DNA of 64,000 nucleotides, taken from Cristatella mucedo (lineage: Eukaryota; Bryozoa; Phylactolaemata; Cristatellidae). The stretch is taken from NCBI GenBank assembly GCA_009760855.2, contig WPIO01000048.1, positions 1,535,501 to 1,599,500 of the forward strand, in the 5' to 3' direction. A model generated the notes under the pieces. The model searched no databases, was not told the DNA's origin, and worked only from the letters and a program-made list of their open reading frames with translations. Positions 45,435 through 57,485 of this stretch are shown here, one piece after another; position 1 is the stretch's first letter; every line of letters starts with the position of its first letter. The translations under genes and the position numbers were made by a program.

Positions 45435-47381
45435 GTAAGTTTCTCTAAGCCGTATCATCCAGCAAAGCGTCACTTGGCTAAAAACTCGCGCTCAAAGCCT
45501 GTCAATGATCGACAGGAAGATAAAGACAATATAAGAGAGGCTGAGAGCAAAGGGAACCAGTGAGACGATAGATATTAGTAAAAGATACACGCAGGAGAGG
45601 CGGATGGTGAGTAGGAGAGAGGAAGCGGCTAGAGAGATGCTGAAAGAATTGATAACTAAAGAAAATACTTTCAGAGCTAGAGAAAAAGAAAAAGAAAAAT
45701 AGGGAGCAGCATGCTAAATTTCCGCGTTTAGCAAAGCAATCTACAATTGGTACACATAGCTTTCTCGTAAATGAGGCGGATTAAAGCAACTCAGCTATGT
45801 AGCCACCTACGTTGGTACCGGTAGGAGTAATAACAGGCAGCCCACCAAGCCTAAAGGAAAAGTAAAAACAAAATAAAGCTAAGCAGATTTAACAGCCTCG
45901 CTTAAATACCCGAAAAGGAGCCTTCAAGCGGCTATCACTGCCGCTTAGCCAACAACCTTGGGCGTGAAGTGCCCTATTCTTTGGCTAGCAGGCCGGGCAG
46001 CCTGCCTTTTTCTCTTAACATACATTGGCCCCTACTCAGGCAAGTTTGAAGTTAGGTATACCGCTCGCCCTGGAAAGGTTCTAGCTATTTTAACTATATG
46101 CCAATGGTGTATTACTCAGTAAATGCTATAAAAATGATTATTCTTCCGTAAAGTCATGTGCACTCCTTTTGCACTCTCTAGTGAAGAAATCCGCCCCGAT
46201 ATGGTCGTCAGCTGAAGATTAGACACTTACCTTAAAGACGCAGATCATATTATCTGCAACCGACACGCCAAGGTCGTCCATCTTTTACTTGCTTCGTTAT
46301 CAGAAATCTTGGGAACCACAGCTGGGCTTGGCCGGGCGTTGCATGCGGCCTTTCATGTGACCTCTTGTGCCTGAAGCCTGAAGCCTGAGGTCCTCCAAAG
46401 CTCCCTCCAAAGCCACGACGAGAGATTCTGGGTCTGGCTGGCCAGGAATCAGCTTGCAAAACGTTGCACGTTTATTCTAGCGAGACCAGTGCTCCTTTAA
46501 CGTGCATTGATTTCGTCAGTTTCTTTCTGGTTTCGTGAGCCTCTACTTGATTGAGCTCGTCGTGATACCCCAGCTTCTGACGCATTCACCGTTTCGCACT
46601 TCGAGCCTACAGATGACAGCGAAACTCGTCGCGAGGAGCTGGAAACGGTATTATAACAGATTCAAGTCAGGTACAGATGAAGTTGCAAGATTAATCGGTG
46701 TTGCATAGGGTGCCCGATCGAGGTCAAGGCTGTGAGTGCAAAGTCAGTTGCATGAGACGGACCAAATAGATTAAGTTGGAAGCGCATCTGCCTATCTTGC
46801 TCATGTTTGTTTATATAAAATAGGTTGTTAATGACTTTATTTATTGCTGCATTTAAATAGAACCGTTCTTATAGCCGATATAAGTGACTGCACTGCTCTA
46901 CTGGCAACATGCTAAAAAAAGCCACACAACCGAGCGTAAATGGCAAAAATAATAAAAAGTTAAGGAGCACTTACTACTCTTACATGTTGCGTGGCTGTTA
47001 AGCCGTTTAAGAAAGTCCTTGATGGGTAATAATTCCTACGACTGATTGCACCGATTCGAGCCTTACAACAGGCAATACCTTGTTTTTAGCCTCAAGTGCA
47101 TTAGCTAGACATTAGGCTATTGAATCAAATGACGTTTACTTTATTGTCTTAATTTTTAGTAATGAGACCTGACCATTCGACTAAAGCACGGACATTTAAT
47201 CCCGACTTCTGTCTTGATAAAAACTGCCGTTATTAATTACTTCCGTTATTAATTACAAATCTTTACATGAAACTTTACCTTATGTCGTAGATAGGAAATC
47301 GAGAGGTACTAGAGAGCTAAGCAAGCGCCACGTGACTCTTTACAGTTTTCTGTGCAAAGAAACTTCAAGCTCTCAGAAGAG
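45435..47381. other. unassigned intronic DNA with a polypurine tract
   Basis: A purine-rich stretch runs from about 45570 to 45715 (AGGAGAGAGG, AGAAAAAGAAAAAGAAAAAT). No gene or transposon was recognised in the rest. Confidence 0.4.
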
Positions 47382-47476
47382 TTATCCAGCTCGTCAGAAG
47401 TTCGAGTCATTTTTCTTTTGCTGCTGTGTCCGTTCCTCGTACTGTCCCTGGCTATAATTGTCGTCTGCCTTACTTT
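47382..47476 (+). CDS. TMC exon, TM9
   Basis: It reads LSSSSEVRVIFLLLLCPFL then VLSLAIIVVCLT, a charged or serine-rich lead into a single helix, as in the TMC segment WRAS....FF..LL...l...v...y. The acceptor used (CAGAAGAG) is chosen because it keeps phase 0 with the previous exon; an alternative AG five bases upstream gives the wrong phase. The donor TTT|GTAAGTAG is strong. It leaves in phase 2. The usual NCxPP-type segment before TM9 is not seen, so either this protein lacks it or a small exon was missed. Confidence 0.68.
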
Positions 47477-48739
47477 GTAAGTAGCCCTTTTACATATTGC
47501 AGTCTTGGCATTGACGAGCAGAATTTAGCTAACCATCGAGTGTCTTTTTTAATGGAAGTGTAGTATCAGAGCACTTGAGCAACTATAACCACCGCTAGAA
47601 TTAATGAGGCCTGGGCCATTACAAAATACTATCTTTAACTATTTGCTATATAGAGCCGTCGCCAAAACGGCATTATCAGTGGCAATAGCAAAATTTACAG
47701 CGATCAGACCAGCAGTAGCCTATTTTATTCCCTGTTTATTAGACGATGCAGTTCGTTGGGCTTTTAATATATTCAGTGCTTTACAGATAAGGCAGCGTAA
47801 AATGTTACTAGGTGGGAACTGAAGCAAAATTCTAAAAAAAATAGCAAAAACTTTCAGGAATAAACTGCGTTGGTCAATACATTTGGCATATGCAAAGATT
47901 TACAAAGAAAATAAGAAATTTTTTGTGTGTGCTGTGAATGCTTTATGGATATGAAGCTAAATAAATAACCTTGTAACAAATGCCGTACGAGAAGTTAAGT
48001 TGTAAATGTTTACCTTAAAGTCTAGAAGTTCAGTAGTAATAGTATATAAATCAAATGCTATCATACACTTTAAAACTGATTCAATTCTAAACATCTTGTT
48101 TCATTTTGAAGTTATAATGATTGATTTTATGGAGCGTACAGCATGAGGAATCCCATTCATGTTCTTGTGAACTTTATTGGATCTCCTATCTTAGTTCCAC
48201 AACATTTATTTAATTTTGCATTTAGCAATGCTCATTTGCAGTTACATACATCGTTTGAGTGATTGTGCGAAAACTTTAGAAGCTCTGGCTGTTAACTTCT
48301 AGCAGAAATACGTTGAACTTACTTTGCTATGAAGGGCTTTTAAAGTTGAACTAGCCGTTCACAGTTTATTTTAAAGCCTATTCAAGCATTGCTTGCACCA
48401 ACATACTTCCTTGCTTCCCACAATTATTCATACCAATGGCCGTATTTAGAAATAGACTAATTTATATCACTAATAAAAATATTTATAGACTAATTACTTG
48501 TATTTCTGTACATTTTTGTGAGTCTGTGGTCGGAGGGGCAAGCTTAAGATTTCTCCTTAATTTGCTTATGACGTTTGAACTACAGTGGCTGGAGTATTCA
48601 CTAGTCTTACGCCGCTTCAGTGCTGCACATAGCAATGTATAGACAAATAGTTCATAAAGAAGTTTTAGTCTGAAAGAAACCCTAATTCTGACTTCATTAT
48701 TTTTCTTTTTAATTGTTGGCTTAATACCCATTATTTCAG
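47477..48739. other. unassigned intronic DNA
   Basis: No recognisable feature; AT-rich. Confidence 0.35.
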
Positions 48740-48901
48740 CTTGCCACAGTCTCAAGGGTGCGGACCTTTTCGAGAGCTGTCTGACAAACATCATATGATC
48801 GGCGCCGTCTCCCTAGCTCTCAGTGACTATCCAGCTGCTACAGGCGTGATTGAAGTCATCATGGACTTGAAGTTCCTTGTCGGGGTAACTGCAGTAATGA
48901 G
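48740..48901 (+). CDS. TMC exon, CGPF motif and TM10 region
   Basis: The first base completes a Phe codon, then LPQSQGCGPFRELSDKHHM, the TMC block P...CGPFr.....d. A region with VSLALSDYPAATGVIEVIMD and LKFLVGVTAVMR follows, placed where the last membrane helix lies in the family, though less typical. The acceptor is CCCATTATTTCAG and the donor TGAG|GTAAAC. It leaves in phase 2, compatible with the 54183 exon. Confidence 0.83.
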
Positions 48902-49605
48902 GTAAACGTGGGCTACCATTCGCAACTTATTTAGAAGCTACATTATGTTATACACTTTGGTAAGCAGGCATTTGTCAAGCTGCAAGGACACAAAATCTTA
49001 TTTCTTCGGTAAGTTATAACAGTCTAATAACGTGATGATATGCTTCTTTAGTAAAATTAACAATGCTGCCAAACTTATATTTCAGATAAACTATTTACAT
49101 TTAGATTTTTGGCTTTAAATACCTCTAGCTGAACATTTAGTGGCTGACATGCATTAGATCTCAGAGTCTAAGCATGGACCAGACATGGTTAACAGACAAT
49201 GTACAGGAAATTTTTAGAAACATCCAAAACTACAGTCGATATATCAATTGGTTTTTAATAAGTCAATCGGTCACCGGCGTGCCTAAACAAGACCGCTGGC
49301 ATTGCGACAAACTAGAGGAAATTGGGACGAGCGCTCTCTGACTCGGAGATTAGCTTTGATCATAAAGCGAAATTAGCACGACCTTCGCACCCATTACTCT
49401 CTCAGTTGTTTTAATACCTAGAATTGCAGTCGCTAGTAGCCAAGTGATAATGCGAACACGTCACAACGATATTGGGACCCAGCCAGCCCTCTTTAAATCT
49501 CCGTAAGGACACCTATCATATCTGATTGCCAAACCAAGATCACTTAATCTGAACAGTTATTTCTTCAGAAGTTTCCTAGGGTATAAACTGTTTTGAATAG
49601 TGATT
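48902..49605. other. unassigned intronic DNA
   Basis: Nothing recognised. Confidence 0.35.
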
Positions 49606-49609
49606 AAAG

Positions 49610-51035
49610 ATAATACCAATAACAATAATATATGCATACATAAGTGTGGCAAAATTAGAGAACCTAATCACTTTATCTGCACTTTACATTTTCTATAAAG
49701 GAAGCCTGATTAGATGGTTGATGGTAACATTGACATGTCAAATAGAATAACATGGTTAGAGGTGACATTTTCGGTGTCAAAATGCAAATACGGTAAGTGG
49801 CAGCATACATAGTATCACCACACGTAAGCACGCAAAGGACATCACAAGCATCCATCAAATTGTTAAAGTAAAACGTGCGTTGTTTTTAGCTTTCTTTCTC
49901 ATTTTTTCAAGCCAAGGATGTCGTGCCGTTCGTCGGGAGTAAGTTTCAGGCTTTGGTATCATACGAATTACAGGCACGGTCTCCAGAATAGCTAAACGAT
50001 TTGAGTCAGAAAAGCGGGTCATACGACGCACTTAGTCTGGTGTGAGATTAGGTCTGATAAGGAGACTAGAGCCAGAGATTGAAGGACATAAAATTGAGAG
50101 ACGGAACTTTTAATTTGATGCGCTACTTGATTGGAAGCAATTGCAGGTTAGCGAGATGTGGTTGGATGTGGCACCTGCGACGCTCACGACAGACCTGCCT
50201 AGCTTCAGTTTTGCCCCAACTGTTGTGCCCTGCTTGCACAGGCTGGTAGACCGTCAAGCAGTGGCTTACACAGGTCGAGGCGGGTTATCACAAATGCATG
50301 GACCAATTTGGATGTAGCATCCGTGTTTAAGCAGGCCTGAATATTGCAGCAATGTCGTGAAGCTCAAAGTAGGCAGATTTGACTGCGGTGCTGATTTTGT
50401 TCACTAGTGGAAGGTCACTTTGGAACAAGACACCTAGATTTCTTGCAGACGTACAGGAGGTGTGCTGGCAGAGCCATTTTGAGCGTTGAGGTTTCCTACT
50501 CCTGACTCATGCTTGGTTTGCCCGTCAGTAGTAAGTTGGCCTTTATCTTCATTCAATTTGAGAAACTTTTCTGCCATCCATGTGCGGATTTCAGCAATGC
50601 ACACACTTAGTGAGCTGAGTGCATTTGACTAGTAGGATGGCTGGAAGGGATCAAAGAAAAGCTACAGCTGTGTTTCATCTGCATAGAATTGAAAGCTTCG
50701 ATTGCACATGGCTATCATATCGGCAAGAGGTAGAATACAATTTGTGAAAAGAAGCCAACCGAGCGCAGAGCCCTGAGGTACCCGGTACTTTCATGGTTCC
50801 TCTGATGATCTTTGTTCATTCACATCAATACGCTGGAGTCCTTCACTGAGATAGGACTTCGACCATTGCTGTGCAGTTCCAGTGGTGGCCTCAAGAGACA
50901 AGAGAAACTAGAGAAGAACTTGGTGGTCAATGGTATCAAACATTACCGAAATATCAAGCAAAACAGGCGAGAGCCTTCACCTCAGTCTGCATTCCTGAGA
51001 AGGTCGTTATAGACCGGAAGCAGTACTGAGTCCAC
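49610..51035 (-). mobile_element. old LINE-A-like copy
   Basis: A minus-strand copy with a decayed tail, 3' UTR and coding region up to the RT palm (TGGTATCAAACATTACCGAA, CAGCATTCCTGAG-like). It retains recognisable landmarks such as the CATCTGCATAGAA active-site region (YADD complement) near 50680, but has many frameshifts. It is about 1.4 kb and ends at about 51035. Confidence 0.85.
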
Positions 51036-51296
51036 ATTCACATAATATCGTCGACTAATAAAGTATTCTAATTCCATAGAAATTAATGCATTGTATTCTT
51101 TACGCTCTATTTATTTTTACTCGTGCAATTTTGAGGATGGTGTAGTATTTATTCTATTCTTATTTGATATTTTACTATTCCCTAGAAACTAATGTACAGC
51201 TTTAAAAGCGAGCTTAGGCATTAACCTCTTAATACCAAAGCACCCTGAGGCAGGAGCACCGCCGGCACGCCTCTGCAGTCCATTCGATGAAGCATT

Positions 51297-51350
51297 TTAA
51301 TAATAATACGTCATTAACATAGCACCCTGCGAGAACTTAATCTCTATCAA
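51297..51350 (-). mobile_element. SINE-2/LINE tail remnant
   Basis: AATAATACGTCATTAACATA then GCACCCTGCGAGAACTTAAT and CTCTATCAAG resemble the SINE-2 tail at 58766-58895. No tRNA-like head follows. Confidence 0.45.
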
Positions 51351-51639
51351 GATTTAAAACTTTCAACCGTCTGACTCGCTACTGTAGAATCCGCACTCAA
51401 TGATTGCTGATGGGCACTGTATCAACCATTCAAAATCAAGCATCATACTTAGGCCACCATGCTAAAGCAACCAGTAATGTGCTCATGGCAATCGATTAAA
51501 AACACCTCAGGTTAACAGCATGGATTGAATGGTGCCCATTTAGGCACTCAAAGCATGCTGGAGCAAGAAAACATTAGTTCACTAAATTAGACCGACACGA
51601 ATAAATATATTGTTTGCTGTGACTTATATTAGACGCTAG

Positions 51640-51850
51640 GTCATGGCATGCATGACCTTAGCCAGAAGTGAGTTCCGGACATTTGGTGAATATGAGGTGA
51701 AGGCTAGATAAACAATCGATTTTAATTTAGTGTGAAAGACAGCGAGATAACAATATACCGAGGTACGGGTGGTGTGAGAGCACACTGAAGGAGTGAAGAG
51801 GTTGGATAGGTATGCTGGTGCAAGCAGATGAAGCGATCTGGGAATACCAT
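51640..51850 (-). pseudogene. decayed LINE C-terminal domain, third family
   Basis: The minus-strand frame carries LLAPAYLSNLFTPSVCSHTT and SIVYLAFTSYSPNVRNSL, alignable with [23 protein letters not shown] and [17 protein letters not shown]. Much of the surrounding sequence is not alignable. Confidence 0.5.
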
Positions 51851-51854
51851 GCTT

Positions 51855-54182
51855 CAGGATGGGGCTACCAAGCATCGAAAAAACTAAGAGGAGCCTTGCC
51901 GCTGGCAGGCCTGTGGCCTGTTGTGCACGTTTTGTTGCTAGTGCTTTGCTGTTTGCACTTTGGTCGGTTACTGGCTCTTTGATTTGGACAACTGTCTTGA
52001 ATCTCTGCCAATGGTCGAAATTGGATGAGGTATCATGGCCGGGCACTTTGATTTTGGAGGCTGACCTTATAAAGTTGGAAGAAGCTGGTCCATACAGTGA
52101 GAGAGTGATAACTTCAATCCATGTGTGCGGTGGTCGTGATTTGTGCTTCTGGTGCTATTGCACGCTAAAATTCCTAAGCAGTATCGTTTTCTAAAAGTGG
52201 GCTTCGAAGTTTCAGAGGAAAACTTAAAAGGTCTGATATGTGATGTCTACAATGCACAGCTTTATGAGGTGCCACCAGGTTACTAGGGGCTGAGAACGTT
52301 TTCGGGGAAGAACTTTATACTCTCTACTTTCAAGTCTAATGGGCCAATACCGAATTACAGGCTTACTCCTGTAACATTTTCAGAACATCTACCTTACAAT
52401 CAAGTTCTAGAACTCAATGAACTCAAGAGAGTTGTTTATATGAACAGTGAGCGTGAAACCTCAACTAACACAATAGGTATTTGACATTCAATATGAAAAT
52501 AAAGTGTTATCCATGCGAGTAAGCGAGTAGTTTCGGGAATGTTCAGCCTCAATGACTCACCGGCTGGCAGATCGTTTCTAAGACTGACTGTCTCGGTCAG
52601 GCTCTTACGTTGTATCTGTTCCACTGAGAGATAAGTTGCGAAGCGTTTACATTCGTAATTAAATGAAGGTGATCAAATGTACGCTCATTATTATTTCATA
52701 ATTCAATGCATGAAATTAGTGCTATATCTCAGCAGTGACAGTGCATGTTGTAACTGAATATGGAAGTTAGTAAACTATATTCCATAATATTCCTGGCATG
52801 ACACTCAGCAAAGCTATACCACATAGTAATGCTAGAAATATCACAATAGGCACAGCTTAAGTATGACGCCAATGAGATATGTTTACAGCAATCACATACC
52901 GGCACACAAAACTATTTTGGTTGATGTCAACTGAAGATATCCATATAGTCTCGCGTCGGCTCGAGCCCCGCAACACCGTGAGGCTAGAGGAGCAAATACC
53001 GATCAGTGATCTGCTTAACACTTCCTTACTTAAGTGCTCAGAGCAACTGAGACAATCCTAGCTACAGTTCTATCTTAAGAAGGAGCATTAAGCAGTCGAC
53101 ATTGTACGCATTTCGTTATAAACGCTCATCGCGAGCCCCATATGTCCCAAGCAAGCTTTGGTAAAAAGTAAATCCGAGGCCCTTTACCAGGCTCCACGAC
53201 ATCCCACTACCAATTAAAACATTTTAGGGAAGCCCTCGACCTTTCTCCCGTAGTCTTCCCCATCAACAATTCTCCGAAAAGCATTTAACAACGCTGTGTT
53301 CGTTCCAAACACCTAGAAAATATTCGGCTGTACTTGAGAACTGAATCCTAGCATTTTGACCTAGATTTAAACTAGTTAATTTGTTTTTTGTTATGCTAAC
53401 GGGTATATTCTAAATAATGACTATCTTTTCTATTGGTCCGCGTGCCCAGTACCTCTTGGCAACGGAACGCTCACGCGGCATAGCTGAAGCGAATCGCCAA
53501 ACGAGCCGGTTGCGAAGCCTAGAATCATGCTGAGAAATGCTCTCAGTACCCAAGTACCCAAAAGCTGGTACAGGTTCCGCTTGCCATCATGCTTGCCGTC
53601 ATCTCAAATGTGCCATCACCTTTTGCCATATACATATCCGTGTACATCCTGGTCTCAATCTAGATGAATCATAGAAGAATTGCATGATCGCTCAACAACT
53701 GTTTTAATGAGTCCACTTGCTGCCGTGATATGTTCATGAGTTACCTTGTGCTAGGATTGCGAATTTTTTTTAACATTAAATATGGGCTTTTTCGTACGTG
53801 AAGATGGGTTTTCATTTCCATCAGTAGCAGCTGTCAGTCTAATTTTTTTAGTATTGTCATCTATTACAACAAGACTGTTGCTCATGGAACAGATCGGCTT
53901 GTAGAGCTCTTGGAGGAGTCGGCTGGAAGGGTAAGTGACGAAATCGCCATTTTGGAACTATTTGACGTAGTAATAGATGCTCAGTTTTTGCAGAGCTCTT
54001 GAATGGGTCGTCGCTAGTTCCCAGAAATGTATCGCTATTCATTATAAGCTCAGTGGGCATACAAAAAGTTTTATATATCTTCTCGTTCACGAGTAAGATA
54101 ACGTACTTGGCTTACCCCAGCATCCAAATAAGCCGCTGGTCCTCACTGATTTTTAATTGAAGGGTGTTGATTTCCTCTGCAG
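51855..54182. other. unassigned intronic DNA
   Basis: An open frame at 51859-52194 (+) has no recognised motif. Near 53170-53290 a short segment (AGGCTCCACGACATCCCACT) has the look of a LINE C-terminal remnant. Nothing else was recognised. Confidence 0.3.
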
Positions 54183-54390
54183 GTCACTTATGGTAATTCG
54201 CTTTTCAATCGCTGCTGAATGCATCGCACTAGTGAAACCTCTCAATGCCAGTGCATTCATTGTATACATTGACTCGAGGGCAGAGTCTGGAACGGTAGTG
54301 CAGCTTTCTGGCCCATTAAATCCTTTTATGGACTTAAAAGGCCACAAAAGCCTACAAAAGATTGTTAATTACTTTGGGGATTGTTACTGA
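54183..54390 (+). CDS. candidate terminal exon of the TMC gene
   Basis: After a good acceptor (TTGATTTCCTCTGCAG), one base completes the Arg codon left by the 48901 donor. Then comes SLMVIRFSIAAECIALVKPL, a polar tail with NASAFIVYIDSR and VQLSGPLNPFMDLKGHKSLQ, and a stop. The start is hydrophobic and could finish the last helix. Phase, splice site and a poly(A) signal just downstream support it, but the residues have no diagnostic family motif. An alternative is that the real C-terminal exon lies elsewhere. Confidence 0.52.
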
Positions 54391-54418
54391 AACTCTTTCA
54401 GGGTCTCTTGTATACAGG

Positions 54419-54424
54419 AATAAA
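54419..54424 (+). promoter_or_regulatory. poly(A) signal AATAAA
   Basis: A canonical AATAAA 29 bases after the stop codon of the 54183-54390 exon. It supports that exon as terminal. Confidence 0.6.
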
Positions 54425-54644
54425 AGTATTGAGTAATAACCCATCTTCGCCGTTTCAATAAACCAAAAAATTGAGGCTTGATTGGAGCTATTTGCTACGA
54501 ACCGGGATAAATAATCGCTAGCCTCCTAACTACGGTAGTTTCCCGAGGTAAATAAGATATCGAATTTATGAAAGTTCCATTTGCTGGTTTCAGATTCTTC
54601 AAGAACTGGGAAAAATTTCGTGGAGACACCTGACAAGTGGGTTT

Positions 54645-54795
54645 TAGCCCAGGAGATAAGCTGCGTGCTCGTCATGACCTGGGCTGTGGGTCGAGTCCTG
54701 CAGTAGGTGACCCTTTATTGTCCACTGCAAGAGATAGTTATAACCATTAAGGTTCGTTCATCGCTATATCAATAATGCTATAAATCAGCTATTTT
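54645..54795 (+). mobile_element. SINE-1 copy (tRNA-like head)
   Basis: The B-box-like CTGTGGGTCGAGTCCTGC is followed by ACCCTTTATTGTCCACTGCA, ATAGTTATAACCATTAAGGT and a TATAAATCAGCTAT end. It is a diverged copy. Confidence 0.6.
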
Positions 54796-55044
54796 TTAAA
54801 GTGGGAGAGTGGCTTATACCTGCTATTTCTGGTTTTTTTGATCCCCAAATAATCTGCTTCCCCCAAGCACTGCAGGACAATAATGTAACTTTGTGTTTCA
54901 CAAAAGGAATCACTATAGCCTGATTCGGACTACAATCCAGGCGGTCACTCAAAGTCTGCCGACGGAGTGCGTATTCGATATGCAATAAATCCCTAACAGT
55001 ACGTGATAGGACTCCTAAAGGCCTTTGTCAAATCCACTGACTGC

Positions 55045-55135
55045 CCGATCATAAGTGACCAACTACTACATAAGTGACAGAACTACTGCATAAGTGACAC
55101 AACTACTACATAAGTGACACAATTACTGCAGGCTT
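55045..55135. repeat. 20-base tandem repeat, about four units
   Basis: Units of the form AACTACTACATAAGTGACAC recur at 20-base spacing with one or two substitutions each (positions T/G in CTAC/CTGC and C/G in GACAC/GACAG). Confidence 0.85.
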
Positions 55136-55439
55136 TTCTTTCTGTCATACCCCAAGATCAGTCAAAACTAGCAGTATAGTATTAACCATTATTGCACGTT
55201 TCTCCATCAATTTCAAACTGTTTGAAGTCACGTCAAAGAATTCGTACAAATATCTTGTTCTGAGTCTCATCTACAGCAAGCTGTCAATTGCAGTAGAAGT
55301 GTATGCCTGAATACCAATCGCTCTAATTTCATTTTTAATTCAGTGGAATGCCAGGGGTTGTTCCTTCATCGTTCTGGTGATTTAAACAAAATTGCGTCAG
55401 TTCGATGACCCGCGCAGACTCTTATGTGGCACATTTCTT

Positions 55440-55560
55440 CCCTTAGCCGCTTTATCTTGTCTTACGGCCCATGCGCATGGCCCTCTCACGACAAAAGTCA
55501 CAAGCTCGATTAAATATTCTCCCACGATTGCACACTGTCCATTCCTACTATAACCAAGTA
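55440..55560 (+). pseudogene. fossil LINE endonuclease fragment
   Basis: ACAAAAGTCACAAGCTCGAT reads as KSHKLD, and ATTCTCCCACGATTGCACAC follows, aligning with the LINE GHTLDQIFSYNCTL block and with the fossil at about 6030. A stop follows LD in both fossils. Confidence 0.5.
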
Positions 55561-56110
55561 CTGCATATCTGACCCTGTTTGGATCTCACTAATTCTGTAG
55601 CTTGTGTGCTATTTGGTACCGAAAAACCTTGCGGAAAACATCTAACCTTGAGATACATCACTTTGAAGCTGTCCACACACAAAACATCTTAACCGCTCAT
55701 CCAATTCAATCCCTTTCGCGCTCTAGTGGAATGTTAAAATACTATTGTAGCCTGCTAGCTTATACCTGGGTAAAATTGCGGGAAAGGTCCAGAGTTGCAT
55801 CACAATACAAGCCTGAGCTGGCGTAATGATAAGCCTTGCCTAGCTGATCAGCCCGGCTTACTGTGGTGCAAGGACTCCGTACTACGACCTCTTAACTTCA
55901 TCCTTTTTCTACTTTTGATCGTACCATAAGTGAGGCCTTCGAAGAGCTTTGACAGCACAAAGCTCCTAGGCTTCTTTTTTCAGTCTCTTCCTGCAGAAGG
56001 TTTTGTCGTATTCGGCGATTCAGTTGAGTTTTGGCAGAGTAGCACTGAGTAGCTTCCCGTGTTGCTTTTTGGTCGTTGTTTTTGAGGATATGTACGTGAT
56101 AGCCCACTAT
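55561..56110. other. unassigned DNA
   Basis: May include more of the LINE fossil; nothing diagnostic. Confidence 0.3.
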
Positions 56111-56114
56111 GTAA

Positions 56115-56255
56115 GGCTGTTGCTTTTCGCCACCTCAGCCCCGATGTGGGGTGGTTCAAATCCTGCGGTGAGCGATCGTTTATTGCCGCTGCAAGCGGTG
56201 GTGACAGCCTTGAAGGCTCTTCTGCCGCTTTAAAAAGTGGCTGTTAAATCAGCTA
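56115..56255 (+). mobile_element. SINE-1 copy (tRNA-like head)
   Basis: B box GGGTGGTTCAAATCCTGC, then GTGAGCGATCGTTTATTGCC, GCTGCAAGCGGTGGTGACAG, AAGGCTCTTCTGCCGCTT and GTTAAATCAGCTAGT. It is probably the closest copy to the family consensus. Confidence 0.78.
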
Positions 56256-56259
56256 GTAT

Positions 56260-57409
56260 GTAGTCTGCTCGCTATATGTCATGCAAGGTAATAAAATGTA
56301 TCTTCGTCTTCAACTTCACGAGGACTAAGTAAGTGCTATGCAGGAGCGTTTTCTATAGTTTGCTCAGAGCCTAAGCGGCTTTCGGTAGGCATTCAAAAGC
56401 TAATATACTCAATCTCACGCAAAAAGAGAAAGTTAGAAGCATAGCTGAGTCAGGAGGGCACTCGAAGATATGAGTAGCATGAACGTAGCAGCTCAGGATA
56501 ACTGGAAAAGATGCACCATAGTCGGCAGTAGGAGAGCAGATGTCGTTGCGTTTTTTCCAATTAATTGCTGAGAAAACTCGCAGGAAAGCAATTTCAGGCG
56601 AGAACCAGAGGCTCTATGAAAGATTTTCTTGCTCTCACGAAAATTTACGGAAAACTTTGAGTGCTTTGGAAGGCAGGTCTGTGTTTCCCCTGAGGTAACT
56701 GGTGAACCCGCTGCACAGATTAGCAAGATGAGAATTCTTTGTTAAGGGAGCGAAATCTGTATAGGATAAAAGAAGTTATTTGAAAAATATTTTTATTAAT
56801 TAAATTAAAAAGACAACAGAAATATAATGTAATTAAATTTATTCGTCACGCCGAGTAGTGAATTGGTATTGACTCGCATTCACAGATCGTACAGACACGC
56901 CAGCCATCAGTAAACTTATATGTAGCCGCCTGCTTCGCTCTGAGAAGAATCACGTGCGGTTTTTATTTATGCTAGACCGTCGCTCACCTAAGGCAGGCGC
57001 AGTGTGACTTCCTGTCGGTAACGTTCGCTCTAGAATCTTTCCCATATGCCAACTCCGCCGTTCCAACCGGGAGCTAGGATGCACTAGAAGCAAAAGTCGT
57101 CACTTTGGCCGACTGCAAAGGGGGTCGTAGCACATAGAGGGCAGACTGCTGGAGTGCCATAGCCATTCCTTTAAAAAACTTGTTAATTTCCAAGTCCTGT
57201 GATGATCTAGAGTTTCAGTGATCAACTTCAACTTTGAGAGTGCAGGCTGCAGCTACAAATGCAAAATTGCAAACTATCTTCCCTTGCTTACACATTTTAC
57301 TGTACCTTCGTAGTAGTGTGAATATCACACCAAGTACTCAATGTAAATGTGACGTCATTGCCGTTGTCATTGACTTGTGTCTAACGGACGAACAATAATC
57401 TAGCTTATA
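56260..57409. other. unassigned DNA
   Basis: Nothing recognised; the minus-strand ORF at 56493-56726 has no family motif. Confidence 0.35.
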
Positions 57410-57485
57410 AAAAATGATAATACATTTGATATAGGGTCCTCTAATAACTTAACCACTTTCCAGGTACAACATTTGCTTGTAAGGG
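57410..57485 (-). mobile_element. LINE-A 3' tail fossil, cut by a SINE
   Basis: AATGATAATACATTTGATAT then AGGGTCCTCTAATAACTTAA, CCACTTTCCAGGTACAACAT and TTGCTTGTAAGG is a decayed minus-strand LINE-A hairpin and tail. The SINE-1 copy starts immediately after. Confidence 0.6.

Noticed and set aside
46250-46459. Gly/Arg-rich minus-strand ORF
   Set aside because: It contains a small local duplication (CCTGAAG repeated), has no motif, and no splice context could be defended.
47604-47822. 72-residue ORF with hydrophobic residues between TMC exons
   Set aside because: No flanking splice sites in phase and no similarity to the TMC segment expected there.
51859-52194. 111-residue plus-strand ORF beside a LINE fossil
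   Set aside because: No recognised motif; probably read antisense or across LINE debris.
55045-55135. Possible CRISPR array
   Set aside because: Units are contiguous without spacers, and the genome is eukaryotic; it is a simple tandem repeat.
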